Source: Paguma larvata
Lineage: Eukaryota > Chordata > Mammalia > Carnivora > Viverridae
Direction: 5' to 3'
NCBI GenBank assembly: GCA_030068075.1
Contig: CM057842.1
Coordinates: forward strand, 44,788,659-44,852,658
Length of the DNA: 64,000 nt
Part shown: one piece after another, positions 11,501-25,358 of the stretch
How the letters are laid out: every line of letters starts with the position of its first letter
How positions within the stretch are numbered: the first letter of the stretch is position 1
Position numbers and translations under genes: made by a program
Notes under the pieces: generated by a model
What the model was told of the DNA's origin: nothing
The model's database searches: none
Seen by the model: the letters and a program-made list of their open reading frames with translations, nothing else

Positions 11501-14500
11501 GAGCTTTCAACGTAAGTATGAATACCTTCATAGCCACTTGCTTGTTGACATGCAAAAAGGAATACCTTCCATTCTGGTTCCCAGAATCTCGGTCTATGCT
11601 TTTAGGGCAGAAAAACACTTCGGGTCAACTGTTAAAAAAGGAGAAGCAAGAGCGGTGTGGGTGGACATCTCCCTCTTAACCTTCTCACGGTGCAGCGAAC
11701 CGAACCTCTTTATCTATTATCAGGGCATTGACAGTCTCCCTTTCAGGGACGATCCCTCTCAGAAGTAAGGCAAGAAGAGGGAGAGCAATTGAGATGTAAA
11801 TTAGTTCTCCCAGTCAGGTCAAAGGTTTGCTGGGAGAGGAGATTTTAGCCAGTACACATCAAATGACCAAATACTAAAACAGCACACCCACTTCTGTGAG
11901 GGCCACGCAGAACCAAGAGAAGAGGCAGGAAGAATTGTTCAAACAGGAATGGAGCAGGTAGAGAGGTGAGGAGGGAATCCATTATTTTGAAGTCAGTGAT
12001 GAAGTTTGGAAGTACTCCTTCACTGTGGGTGACCTTTGGAAGTGCTCCTTCACTGTGGGTGACCTTCGGAAGTGCTCCTTCACTGTAGCTGAAGGAGAGA
12101 TGGCAACTGACCTGCAGAGCATCATCTTAGGAAGTGGAGACAGCTGACCTAGGACCATAAATCGGAGAGGTTTCCTGGTGAACAGAAGCAGAAAGTTTGG
12201 GCATGTGAGGCACTGCTGGGATTGAAACTGCTTTCCAGAGGTTTCTGCCCTGATCATATAAGAAAGCTGATGTCACTGTACAAAAATGGAAGTGATGTAA
12301 CAAAATAAGATGAAGGTAGTAATTTGGTACAGCTCTAACTGTCCCCAAATGGGTATTCAGATGGCAGAGGCAGCAAGGACATGAGGCAAGCAAGGCCCAC
12401 TTGAAGCTGATGAGCTCCAGGGGATGAGGCAGGGTTGCAGCTCTGTTACGAAGAATGGAAAGGATGGGTCAGAAAGCAGAGATCGAGGAGAGCATTTCCT
12501 GGGAGGCCCCACAGGCCCGAGCAGGGGGAAGGCCCAGGACGCTCTCAAGAGGCGGCTGGCAGTGGACTCCCCTCTGCGTGGTTCAGGGAGGGATGCGTGG
12601 GACCTAATCCTGGTACAGGTCACCACGGCACTGCATTTGAGGAGAATGCCCTTGGGCCTCATCCTCCAGGTCAGCACTTCCAAAGCATGTTCCAAGTTGA
12701 TAATTCTTAGGTGAAAAGGGGGTTCCATGATCAAACCAGTGAGGGAGAGGCTGCGCTAAACAAAATTAAAGAGTTTTTACTGTAGGACTTCTGAGAGACT
12801 TTAACATGCATGATAAGGGTTATGAATCTCTAAGAAAGGGAAACAGAGGCGCCTGGGTGGCTCAGTTGGTTGAGCGGCCAACTTCAGCTCAGGTCATGAT
12901 CTCACAGTCTGTGAGTTCGAGCCCCGCATCGGGCTCTGTGCTAATGGCTCGGAGCCTGGAGCCTGCTTTGGATTCTGTGTCTCCCTCTCTCTCTGCCCTT
13001 CCCCTGTTCACACTCTGTCTCTATGTCTCTCAAAAATAAATAAAAACGTTAAAAAATTAAAAAAAAAAAAAAAAAGAAAGGGAAACAGTGTATCTGTGTT
13101 TCCTAAACTTACTGGCCCACATTTTAAGGATCACGTGGAATTAGCATGGCAGAATATAGGTTGGGAAACTCTATTCCCAGTAGTGGGAAATGACTCAAGT
13201 TTTTCTGAGCAAAGAAATGGTATATACAAAGAAGTATTCTTGGAAAAATGCCCTCTAGTAGTGGCATATGATGCGGATTCAAGTGGGAGGGACTGGAGGC
13301 AGGTGGACCACTTAGGACCCCCAGCAGAGCTTTCGACTAGGCGTGAAAGCCCAGGTCTTGGTCATAGTGTGGAAGCAAGGAGGAAGGGATGGATGCCAGA
13401 GCTACAAAGAAAACAGTAACGTGTGGTGGGCGTAGAGGCCGAGCCTAACACCAGAAAGCCATGGGGGGAACCTTGCGCTGGGGCCTCTTCTCCATGCCAA
13501 GAAGGTGTGACTGTCTTGATGGGGTGATGAAGGAGACAGTTCCAGCTCCACATCTTCAGTCCCACATGACCGGGAAAAGGAGGAGGCAACGGACTGAAAT
13601 GAAGACATGTGGAGACCTAGTTTTCAGGGTGAAAACACACTTAAACTGTTGACTTACTAGGCTTGAGGTGACGAAGCAAGTCATTGATGTTAGCTGTGGC
13701 ATTTGGAAATGTATGAGCAGAGTGACGAAGAGTCATCAGTGTTGCAGAAGGGATGGTAGGTATCGTGAAGAGGAAGCCACTTAAGAAGGAAATACAGAAT
13801 AAACGAGTAAATAAAAAGGGGAAAACTCAGTAGTTCAGAGGTGGTTGTCCTATGTCCACAGTCTAGTTGTTTTGTTTCTGGCCTTTAATCATTCCACAGT
13901 TCTCTCTTCTTTAACATAAATCTTTTGGGGGAAAGACTCAAATTAGACAATTAATTACCATTTCTAGCCACATTAGCTAGGTAGGGGGAGTCGAAATAAC
14001 TAGAATAAGTAGCTGTTCAGAGTGAACCATAAAAGGGAACCGCTCACATGGAGCATGTAAGGAGATGAAAGGGTGGCTTTGGGCAGAGAAGGAACACTGG
14101 CATGCAGGGACTGGCAAAGGGAGACCGGGTGATGTCCTAACAGCCAGGTGCGGGGGGGCGGGGGAGGGGCAGGGGGGGCAGGGGTGGCGCTGGGAAGGGG
14201 AGCTGCTTAACCCGGTCAGTTTGCAGGCGCTGGGATTAGGTGCTAAGGGCAGACAGACTGCGGCATGTGCCCTGGCAGAGTCCTCTGGAGACTGGGGCAG
14301 AGCTGCTACAGTGGGGAGGAGGGGCCGGAAGCCAAATGTCAAACTCATGAAGCAACGTCCATCAGAGGTGGGGACACCGCACCAAGACCGTGAATATGTA
14401 TTTGCTGCTGGAGCAATAGAGGCAACCAGGGCAGAAATTATTAAGGGGCTTGAGTGGATTCAAGTGAAGCGAATTGTTCTGCTGAGACAGCCTGAGCCGG

Positions 14501-17500
14501 GGCATGTCTGAGGTCCTGGAATGTAAACCAGAGCATGGCCTTTCCCCGCCTCACCAAAACCTCATCAACACAGATCATCCAGAGCCAGTGATACTTCCTC
14601 ACCCTATGAAAGATCCTGAACTACAGATAGCTAGAATAATAGAAAAAAACAAAACTGGTAGACTGAATGTTTATCCTGTCTGAGAAAGCCTAACGTTCTC
14701 TGTGGGTGTTGGCTTTCTCACTTATCTGATTGCCGAGAAGCTCACTTACACTGACCCACCAGATTAACTGGCAGAATTTCCCTAGCACCTATGCCCAAGG
14801 GGTAGGCAGCCTTGAAGAGAAAACTTGGTTCAAGTTTTTCTGTCAGTAGGTTGCTAGAGACAGAATTCTAGGCATGGGGTTGCCCAGACAGTAGCTTCAT
14901 CTTTTGACAGTAGCCAGTTCCATCTTTTGGCTCTGCAATGATTGTATTCTGAGGCTCAGTGGTATGGCAAGATGGATGACCGCAGCTACAAAGCTTACAT
15001 TCTCTCAGGTTCAAGGTCAGAAGGAAAGAACAAAGCTGTCTTTTGCTGCATTCTCAGGAAAGGTCTCACTGGGTATCGTTGGTTCCGTTCGGTCATGTGA
15101 CTGTCCCTGAGCCAATCCATATTGCAAAGGAAGTATAATATTCCAATTGACTGGGATGGAGCCCTGGCCAGAATTCAAGGACTCTTAGATGGAAAGGGAC
15201 AGATCCCCAAAGAAAAATTACAAGTTATTCCCAGAAGAGGGTGCAGAAATATAGAATTCATCCTGAAGTCTCCCTTACTTCTTTTTTTTCTCAAGAAAAT
15301 TCTTATTTCCTATATGAATTAGGAGTAACGATAGACAAAAACCAGCTGCCTCTCATTACACTTCGACCCTTATAATGCCTAGAATGTAACAGAAATTCAG
15401 AAAATGCTAATATTTATGCTGATCACAGGGTTCATAGATTGAGGTGATTTCTGTGTTTGACTAACTCATATAAGAATGTTAGAAATGATTCATATCTCAT
15501 TTCGAAAATCATAATTTCAGTATGTGTTAATTTTGTTTTTGTCATATACAAATGCCACTTGATTCCTGTTGCGCGTGAAGTTATTTGACTACCACATAAT
15601 TTGAAATATGCCTGAAAAGCAAAGTAATGATATGAGTTAGATCTGCAAAATGGTTCTTGGCGGGTTTGGTGGGCACTTGGGTCCAAAAGGAAGCTTTGCT
15701 CGGGCATAGTTGCTGAAATACCATTGTGTGAAAATGACCCCCAGCTGTCACAGAGTCTGAGGTTCGGCATGATCCATGCTTAGGTGGCTGTTCCTGTCAT
15801 TATTCTCAGGTCTGCAATAAAATCATCTTTCTGATGAGCTTTGTGGGCAACTGTGGAACGTTCACCAGAGGCTACCGCGCCATGGTTCTGGATGTTGAGT
15901 TCCTTTACCATTTGTTATATCTGCTGATCTGTGCCATGGGGCTCTTCGTCCACGAGTTCTTCTACAGTTTGCTGGTGAGTTCCTGGTGTGGAAAGATTTT
16001 ACGTGTTGAAAACCAGGAGTGACCTGTGTCTCATCACAGACCCCTCCTTTTAATGGTGATCGGTACGTCTGGTCTAACATGAGGTCACATGTCTCATTTT
16101 GGGGCTCTGGAGAGGAAAGCTCCCCAGGAATCAGGGCAGTGAGGAGAGTGGAAGTGGTGGGATCGTGATACAGGTGTGCACGTTGGAGCTTTGACTCATC
16201 AGTGACAGACAGTGCCTAGAGTCTGGATCAGCAGATGTTTCCTCCACGTTAATCCTTGCTTGTCTTTCTTTCTTGGACTCAGCCAGCACTTACCGAGGAA
16301 AATGTCGTTGGGACCGTCATCTTCTCATAGTTCTCATGGGATCCGCTTCCCAGGGAGAACCTGTCGTGATGGAATAAGAGTAGGAACTATTTTCTAAGTC
16401 CTTAGATTCATGACAATGAGCTCGGTAAATTTATTGGTCCAGGAGACCTTTTCACTGGAAGTGATTTTGTTCCAGTCTGAGCCAGGGGATTAATGTCTTG
16501 ATAGTTCATAAAATGAGTTGGTTCGATCACCTTCATCCTGAGCAGGTTTTTAAATTATAGACCAAATATCTACTTACTCTTCTGTCATGAGAGGGAATCT
16601 AGACCTGTAGAGTTATAGATAAGAAACCTTTGCCTACACCTGCATCAAGTGACAGGAAGCATAAAATTGACTTATCTGCCAACAAATCCATCCATAAAGG
16701 GACTAGAAGTATTAAAATCTTAGTGAGAATAAAAAATGATTGAAGCCTAAGTGTTGACTCAAAGTGAGGGATTTAACTTGTAAACACCAGAGCAAGGAAA
16801 GATCTGGGAGTTGTCCTCCGTGTGGTCTCTGGGCTGGTTACTTAATTGCTTTGTGCCTCAGTTTCCCCATATACCAAATGAGAAGAAGCTGTCCCCCTCA
16901 CAGGGCCGTCACAGGGATTATGTGCAACTGTACACGTCAGGGCCTTAGAATAGCACTACCACACAAGAAATGTTTCGCAGTTCTAGCTATTATTACTGTC
17001 TTTGTCATCGCTTACTTCCTCTGCCATCCAAAACACCATAAAGAATTCACCATTCAGGTCATCAGGATTAGCTCATTCCATTAGTGGTGGATGTTGGCAG
17101 GCTGAGGGAAATGGATTCTTTTACCTCATTTTAAAATAGGTCTGGCTAGACTTTGAGGTTTTAGGCAAAGAGGTCTCTGGGTGTACTTGTGATGGCTATT
17201 ATGGGGCCTATTTTGGTCACTCTGTATCAGAAATCTTGAGAGTCCGGTGTATGGTTCTGAGCCTGTTTGTCTCCTGCAGCAATGTCCCTGGATGAGGATC
17301 TGGTTTTTGAGTCAGGAGACCCAAGTCCTCCTGGGCAGGGAGGCAGAGTTCAGTTGCAGGTGTCTCCCATCTCCACTGAGGGATCTCTCCCAAGAGACAG
17401 GAAATTCTACATTTTATGTCCCATTGGCTTTATTTCCTTCTCCATATATTCAAGTCCTCTCCTTTCGGTCATTTGCAATGCCAGCCGGTGCCACTGCCAC

Positions 17501-20500
17501 ATGCGGGGATGTTGTGGCAAGCCAAACCAATATCCTCCCTGCCCTCACAGGCCTCACGGTCCAGAAAGTCATCGTTACAGCCATTTACTGAACATTCACT
17601 GTGTGCTGTTTTCATACAGTCTCTCACAGTGACTGCGGAGGTAGATGGTATCTCCAAATTACAGATGGTGAAACTGAGGCTTAGCGAGGTTAGGTGACTT
17701 ACTGAAAGTCACCCACGAAGTGCCAGAGACCAGATAGCAACTTAGCTCTGTCGACCGCCCAGTCAGTTCTGAAGCACAGCCCTGGACTGCCTTTCACGGG
17801 AGCCCGTGAAGAAGTCCCTGCTCCATGCAACTGGTATTTCACAATGCCACCTTGTGTTCTTGCTGTTACATCTCTGATCTGTCACAGAGTAACCCTGAGC
17901 CTCCAGGGACACCTAAGCTCACTTCCCTTGTAGAAAACGTACTAACATCAAACTAGATTGTGGCTAGATGCCTCTCGTATGTGCTTCTGGGCCTTGACTT
18001 GTCTGTGACCTCAAGTGACTTATTTTTGGTGTCAAAAGTGGTATTTAATATGTTTATTGCCAATCACGGACACAATACTGAAACCATTCAAATTACTCCA
18101 CAAGTAAGGCATGCCTATGACCGAGAGGAACTGGAGAGAGACCCTCTGCAGGGGAAACCCGTATGTCCTGGGGTTGTGAAAGCACCACGCCAGCCGGCCA
18201 GAAAGGCATAGTGGGAGGGTGGGACCCCCCAGACTGGCTAAACCTGGCCTCAAGCGTACATCCAGGCAAATCCTTAGAAAATATTAACACCCTGAGATGA
18301 AAATGTATGAAGTTCGTAGATGGGCAGGTAAACCGTATGGTCAGTAAACCTGGAAGAATGTTCATCCTTAATGCTAAACAAAGACCTACTAATGAAAACA
18401 GCAGTGAGATCCTGTGCTGTGCCTGTGATCTATGGAAAGGTTCGGAGGCATGGGCATGCCCAGGTCTCATGTGGGTATGCTCCCGCGGGCACTGTCCTCG
18501 GTCAGCCCGGACTCTCCAGTACAACCTTTCTGGAAAGCAATGGGGCGATGTAGTCTGTTATAACATTTGACCCAACAATTTCATTTCTGGAAGTTCTCCA
18601 AAAAGAAATAAGTGGACAAGTATGTATAGAGGCAAGTACAGAGGTGTTCGTCATAGCGTTATTTCTAATGACATGCAATTGAAAACACCTCGATTGTTTT
18701 TATAAAGTAAATATTTTGGTTAAGGAAACTGGGGTTTTTCCATACACTGACATTCGAGGTGATTATTTTTGACGTGACAACATGCGTGATTGCTTGGTGA
18801 GAGAGGCTGACTGTATGCCAGTGTTACGGTATAATATATATGTGACATTTTTCTAATGCAATAAAGGCGGAAGGAGAGAACTTGAGTCGATATCTATAGA
18901 TTGTGGAGTTATTGGTGATTCTTTGTTTTTCTGTGTGCTTTTCTGTGTTTTCGAAGTTTTCTCCATTAAACAGGAGTAAGTTTCTAATTAGAAGATAGTT
19001 TTTCCTTTATAAAGTAATGCATATTTATTGTTTCAAAGCCAGAAGTTATAGATGAGTGGGGAAAAAAATCACTTGTCATTTCAAGGACTTGGCAACTATA
19101 TAATCTTAGAGTTCTTAGCCCCAAAACAAATGTCATTCATTGATTGTCTGAAGTTGCTCTCACTTGCTGCTTCATAGTGGCTTGCTGGAAAATATTTAAC
19201 CATTAACAGCAACATTAGCCTTTTGTACTCTTAAATTGATGAAACATCTCTTCCTTGCTTCCTTCCTTTTGAGTGCCCTCCTTTACCCGGTGCCCTTCAC
19301 ACAGATCTCAGGACGCAGATTGGCGTTATGGAGGCAGAAGGGCTAATTGACCAGAAAATGAACTCAGAGGTAAAGCTATAAATTGGAAGGAACTCAGAGA
19401 TCAGCTATTTCAGTCTGCTGATTTTACAGATGAGGAAACTGAGGTCCAGAGAGGTTACAGAGCTCGATCAACATCTTGCTACAAATTAAAAGCAGAGTGA
19501 GGATTCAGACCCTTGTCGCCTGACTCACTTGGCTGTGTAGTCATTCCCCAAAACCATGTGGAGGCAGAACCTCCAGAAAATCCAGTCAATGTCAGCACAG
19601 AGGCCACATTAAAACTAGCCCCCACATCCAAGAATTAACCCACAGAGTTCTCCTCCATGTCTCTGTATTCTTTCTCCGGCCAAATATCTGAAAAAACCAG
19701 CCATCAGTCCCCCCCGCCCCAAATATAGAAGTACTTACAGGCCAACTTCTTGCACAGAGCAAGTCTCTTAGCAGAGGGCAAGCCCAGACTGTGAATCCAT
19801 GGTGCACTTCAGGGGGTCTCCGCCCCCCACTAGAGAGATGGGAAAGGTTTAGGCTTACTCTTGTATTACCACCACCGGTGACCCTGTGATCAATATGGTC
19901 AATAATTACCATTTGCCTTGACGCACTCAGCATGTAAGGGTGGCCATACGGGATGTACCATACACAGTATACATCATGCAGCTCTCGTTCACCACAACTC
20001 TCTGTCCCCCCTTCTGCCGTCTGCAGATGAGCAAATGGAGGCTCACAAGCAAGGAGAAAGAACCTAGCCCACTGTCGTGATGTCCTGTGGTTGAGCTAAG
20101 ATTTGTATCTCCTAACTCCACAGTCCCCACTGCCTGCACTACCCTGTTGGGTGTGGCCTTCCCCGTGAAGCTCCGAGCCCCGGAAGGACAAGGACCAGGG
20201 CTCCCCAGTCCCACTTCCAGAGTGGCTGGCTGTTAGCGGAAGCTCAGTAACTACTGCCTACATGAATGCGCGCTCATCACTTTCCTCTCCCTTGCCTGCT
20301 GAAACTCACTGTTACCACCCTGTATTTGCTCCCTACCCACCACCTCTAAACTGTCTGAGTATCACTTGAAATTCCAACTGCTTCCCACCCTCCTTTCCTT
20401 TGCTTATTTCCCATCTCAGTTTTCACTAAGACAGACAAGTATAAAGTGTTAAGATAATAGTAGAATGCTTCAGAGTTTTTAAAAGCGTAAATTCTCTCTA

Positions 20501-23500
20501 AATCAAGTTGTCATTATGAGATGCTGGTGTACATCTAATATAGAGTCTTCTTAAAACCGTCCCATTGTCTTCTTTGTTTTTAAAGCTTTTTGATTTGGTA
20601 TACAGAGAAGAGACTCTGCTTAATGTCATTAAAAGTGTCACTCGCAACGGACGGTCCATCATCTTGACAGCAGTTCTGGCTTTGATCCTGGTTTACCTGT
20701 TCTCAATAGTGGGCTATCTTTTCTTCAAAGATGATTTTATCTTGGAGGTAGACAGGTTGCCCAATGAAACAGCTCTTCCAGGTGAGTTTGAGTCTTCTCA
20801 TCTTTTTTTAATATTAATATTTCTTAATTGTAAGTGAACTAAAGAGAATGATGACTTAAGCAATGTAGATATCTCCCTAGCACTGAGAGCATGAATTCTG
20901 AATAGAGGGCTTAGTCCTCAGTTTATTCCAAGGGTGGTAGAGTATACTGAATGCCGAGTGGAAGTGTCCAGAGCTTACACTTAATTTATTCCCTCAAGTC
21001 ATATTTTAAACTAATAGGATTTATTCGAAAACAGTTTGCCCATGTATGTGGAAACATAGGAGGGTGCATCCCTCTGGGTTGGTAAATCTACTTCTAGGAA
21101 TTGGGTCCTTAAAGGAAAAGCCTTTTGCCTGTGCATGCAGAAACGATGTGTGTGGAAGAATGTCAACTCCACTGTGAAACTGGAAGCAACCTAAATGTCG
21201 AGTGTTTCATTAGATTGCAGTCCTCTAGCTAGGGTGGCTTGCCCTGCAGTTAGGGGACATCTTTATAAAGCTTCAAAAAAAAAAAAAAAAAGCAGCCACA
21301 AAGATGTGGTGGGAAAGTACAGAATAATAACTATTATAGGATCCACGTACATTTTTTTAAAAACTAAAAAGCTCACATATGTCCTTTAAAATGTGGAAGA
21401 GTATACCCCCCACCCCAGCAGTGACTGTTTCTGGGGCTGGTTTACTATATGCAAGTTTGACAGCATGTATTATTTTGATGTAGAGCAAGAACAGTTTTGA
21501 GAACGAAACAAAATGATTATGTACTTGAGTGAGTGATACCCAAGTGTTCCTTTGTGTCAATTAAAATATTTTAATACCGTTAAGTGAAATGTTACTGGGT
21601 TTTTTTTATCAGGTAAGCAAAGGCCCTGAGTCCAAGGAACTCAGGCTGCTGAGCCTGGCAGCCTTGTTGCAAATGCTGTGTTCTTGGCATGTCATTTCAG
21701 CTTCCAAGTTGACACTGAGTGAAATTTCCTGCCAACCATCTTAGGGTTCTGAACTGAACTGGTCTGGACCTTGGATTTCCGCTCACGCCTGCGGATGCTT
21801 TCTGTGCAGACTTGGTGTAAATCTTGCTGGAGTCTGTACGCTCAGTAGTATTTGTCGAAGAGTTTCAGCTGTGTGTCTTTAAAGTTGGAGAGGTGCTATT
21901 TAAGTGCGATATTTCTAGTAAGCCTACAGGAATTGACATTTCTGGCTTCTTTCCCATCCAGATCACCAAATGAAAGTGTAAATTGCATCTCTGCCTTGAA
22001 TTTATATGCAGGAATGTAGGGTGTTATTTATGTAAAGAATTGTTTAATCAGCCGTGAATTGGGGACTTCAAACATTTTAACCATATGCTGCCAGACTGTT
22101 CATCATAAAATCTCCTCTCTCTCCCAGAAGCCAGCGAGAGTTTGGCAAGCGAGTTCCTGTACTCTGACGTGTGTAGGGTGGAGACTGGGGAGAACTGTTC
22201 CTCTCCTGCACCCAAAGAAGGTAGGACTGTGTAGCCTTAAGCCCCATGTTAGTGATAGGCTCCTCCGGAAGCTTAGTTGGCACACTTGACATTGGAACCA
22301 GATGGAAGCAGATTTACTCTCGAGAAGTAAGGCCAGTAGCAAAGGGGAAAGACTGAGAGAGAGGAGGGAGATGAAAGGGAAAAAAGTCTACATGGAAAGA
22401 AAATATCTGCTTGATTGATTGATTCAGCCACTATTTCCTGGGTGCCCTCTGTTGCCAAGGACTGTGCTGTACTCTAAGTACACCAGTGTAGTGGGGGAGG
22501 CAGGCAGGCACCCAGCTGATTACTGGAGAGTATGCTAACTGCTAGGAATAAGGACAGAATACAGAAGATAGGCACCCAGCCTGCTACTGGAGTAAGAGTA
22601 TCACCAAGGAGGTGATCGCTAAACTAACATGGTAAAATCTTGGACAAAAGGGGAGGGGCAGTGTTCCAGGTAGAGGGAATAAGGTGTCCAAAGACTTGGA
22701 GGTAGACTATACCGTGTTGAGGAAGATAATGATCATAAGGAAGAGTACTAGTAAGAAATGTAGCCAGATGGGTCATCAAAAGGCCAGATCATGAAGGGTC
22801 TTACGTGTTAGGCTAAGGTTAAACTATATCCAAAGGATGAATGGAAGTTGTTGAAAGCCGGGAGTGATATGATGAGATTTTTAGCAAGACCATTATCACT
22901 GCAACTGGAGAAAATAACAAGATAGGCAGCAAGATATGATTCTTCCTCTAAAAATGAGTAAGAATGAATGGACAGCGTCCAGTATAAAGTGATTTATACC
23001 TGCTGTAAGACGTTGCTGGATTTAGCCAGTGAGGAGCTTGGGTCCTGTGGGGTACCCTCAGCTGAGAGATGAGGTGCTCGTGACTCATGGTCAAATGGAC
23101 TCATGGACTCATCTCAGGTCAAATGCCTGTTCAGAGGCAGGACTGGAGTTTAAACTGTGAGAAGGATAGGGAATATTGTAGATTCGATATAGGGTAGGGC
23201 ACTTGTGACGTGGCTTGAGAAGGGGTTGGTGATGAAAACAGAATTGCCCCCTGATTCCTTAATTTTATTCTTTTTTGTTCCTGTGTGTCAGCTGGTGAGA
23301 TGGCATTCAGGAAAGACAGCCTCATAACCATGTATGTCTTTTCCCACATGCTGTAAATCTGTTGTTTCTCACCACGTTCATAGAGCTGGTCCTTGCGGAA
23401 GAGACGGAGCAAGACAAAGAGCACACGTGTGAGACCCTTCTGATGTGCATTGTCACGGTGCTGAGTCACGGGCTGAGGAGCGGGGGCGGAGTAGGAGATG

Positions 23501-25316
23501 TGCTCAGGAAGCCATCCAAAGAGGTAGCTGGATCCTGAGGAGAAGGCAGAGGTGGGGGGAGGTAGCTCGATCCGGAAGGGAAAGCAGAGCTGGGTGGGGC
23601 TGGGGAGCACCATACAGAGAGCTTGCGTGTAATCCGAAGACAGGGCAGAGCTGGAGTAGAGATGAGGAGATGTGCAGAACTGGCTAGTTGAGGTTTCTCT
23701 CCATCCATGCCCTTAGTGTTACCGGTGCAGGGAAACCCGATGTGTGGATAGGGGCACTCCACTCCCTGTACCGAAATGCCTGCTCAGGGCTGGGTCTGGC
23801 CTGCCCGAACACATGAGATCCAGGAAGTTGCTCTTGTGCACATGCCACACAACACTGGCAGAACTGCCAGTCTGGACAAAGGGCGTGAAAAGGGACACAG
23901 TTGTGACTTTTCAGTTTAGCTTGTGACAGAGCAGACCGGTAGGGTGAGGGTGAGCCCTGAATGTTGGGCATGTCTAGGCCTCCTCCTTCTCCCCTGAGCT
24001 CTGTGGGCCAAAGGACAGTGGGATCACGTTGCTGATTGCAACACCTCTTTTTCAGGAGCCCCTCTTTGCGGCCAGAGTAATCTATGACCTCTTGTTCTTC
24101 TTCATGGTCATCATCATTGTCCTTAATCTGATTTTCGGGGTCATCATTGACACCTTTGCTGACCTGAGGAGTGAAAAGCAGAAAAAGGAGGAGATCTTAA
24201 AGACCACGTGCTTTATCTGTGGTGAGTGTGTTGGCCAGCCTCAGCAGGGAAGCACGGGCTTTCTGTGGAAGAGGCGCTGCCTGCCTCCTCTAATGTCTCT
24301 GCCCTTGGCATTGGGTGGACTTCGATTCTGCCTCTGTCCTGCCAGGTGGTGTTTGGAGTGCCCGTCGATTCGCTGTGGGGGTTGCCAGTGCCACTTTGTT
24401 TTCAGGAACAAAATATGCGGTGGCAGAGATGTGATCGCGCATGATTTGAAATGAACATGGCTCAGGGTCCTCTATTTGTTGGGCTGCCGAGCATCTCTTG
24501 GTCACATCCTATGTAACTGGAATGGAGATCTTTGTTCCAGTTCCAGCCTGTGGGTGTCTTCACTGCAGATGGTATCAGGCATTAGGTGAAAGAATATTCC
24601 TCTTTGAAAGAATATTCCTCTTAGAGTGTATGGGGAAGGTATTCAGGCCTGGGTGCAGGAGTCAGACCTGGATTCTGATTAAGTTACTGCTGCTTAGTAG
24701 TCCTGTAATCTTGTTATGGTCACTTCAAGTTCTCTGAACTTGCATTGCTCATCTGCGAAATGGGTACAACAATATGTACTTCTCTGCATTGTTATGGGGC
24801 TAGTTTATGTAACACAGCTAGAACAGAACCTGCACATGACAGGTGCTCCACGATGAGTAGTAAACTGCGACAGAAGAGAGGTGCAGGGGGTACCCAAGAA
24901 ACCACTGTCACTGTAACTGCAGAAAAGTAAATGGAAATGTCAGCTAATCATGTAGGGATCTGGGAGCTGAGTCGTCATTTCAGGATTATTCATAGTATAG
25001 TTACTGAATATATAAATTTCCTGTTGGTACATATGCTCACAAAATGAGCATTTTCCATTTGAAAATTTAAATCTTTGCTTTTTGCCCCCTTAAAACCACT
25101 TAAAGCCTTTTGTTTTGAAATAATTCCAGAGTTACAGGAAAGCGAATAGAGTAGTACAAAGAATTTATATACTCTTCAACCAGATTCTCCAGATACTAGT
25201 ATTTTACATCATTTGCTTTACTCATACACACAATTTTTTGTGAACAGTCTGAGACTGGCTGACATGATGCATCTTTAACCCTAAATATTTCAATATATAT
25301 TTCCTGAACAAGAACC

Positions 25317-25358
<42 letters not shown>

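Larger units (their letters stand above)
11512..15809 (+). other. ITPR1: ITPR1 intron between S2 and S3 exons
   Basis: The 4.3-kb intron contains a 3-copy 30-bp tandem repeat (12005-12094), a full SINE with duplication (12832-13088), an L2-like stretch just after it (about 13090-13650), a G-rich run (14152-14200) and otherwise unique DNA. Open frames at 12357-12734 and 14065-14511 show no protein family and no splice support. Confidence 0.8.
15975..20585 (+). other. ITPR1: ITPR1 intron between S4 and S4-S5 exons
   Basis: The 4.6-kb intron contains a MIR (+) at 16815-17005, MIR (-) copies at about 17580-17780, 19400-19540 and 19950-20150, and an L1M 3'-end relic at 18510-19000. Overlapping open frames at 17247-17697 have no recognisable product. 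No SINE of the felid type is present. Confidence 0.8.

Noticed and set aside
23131..23613. 160-codon minus-strand open frame over the pore exon
   Set aside because: It is a shadow of the real ITPR1 exon on the other strand, with no family match.
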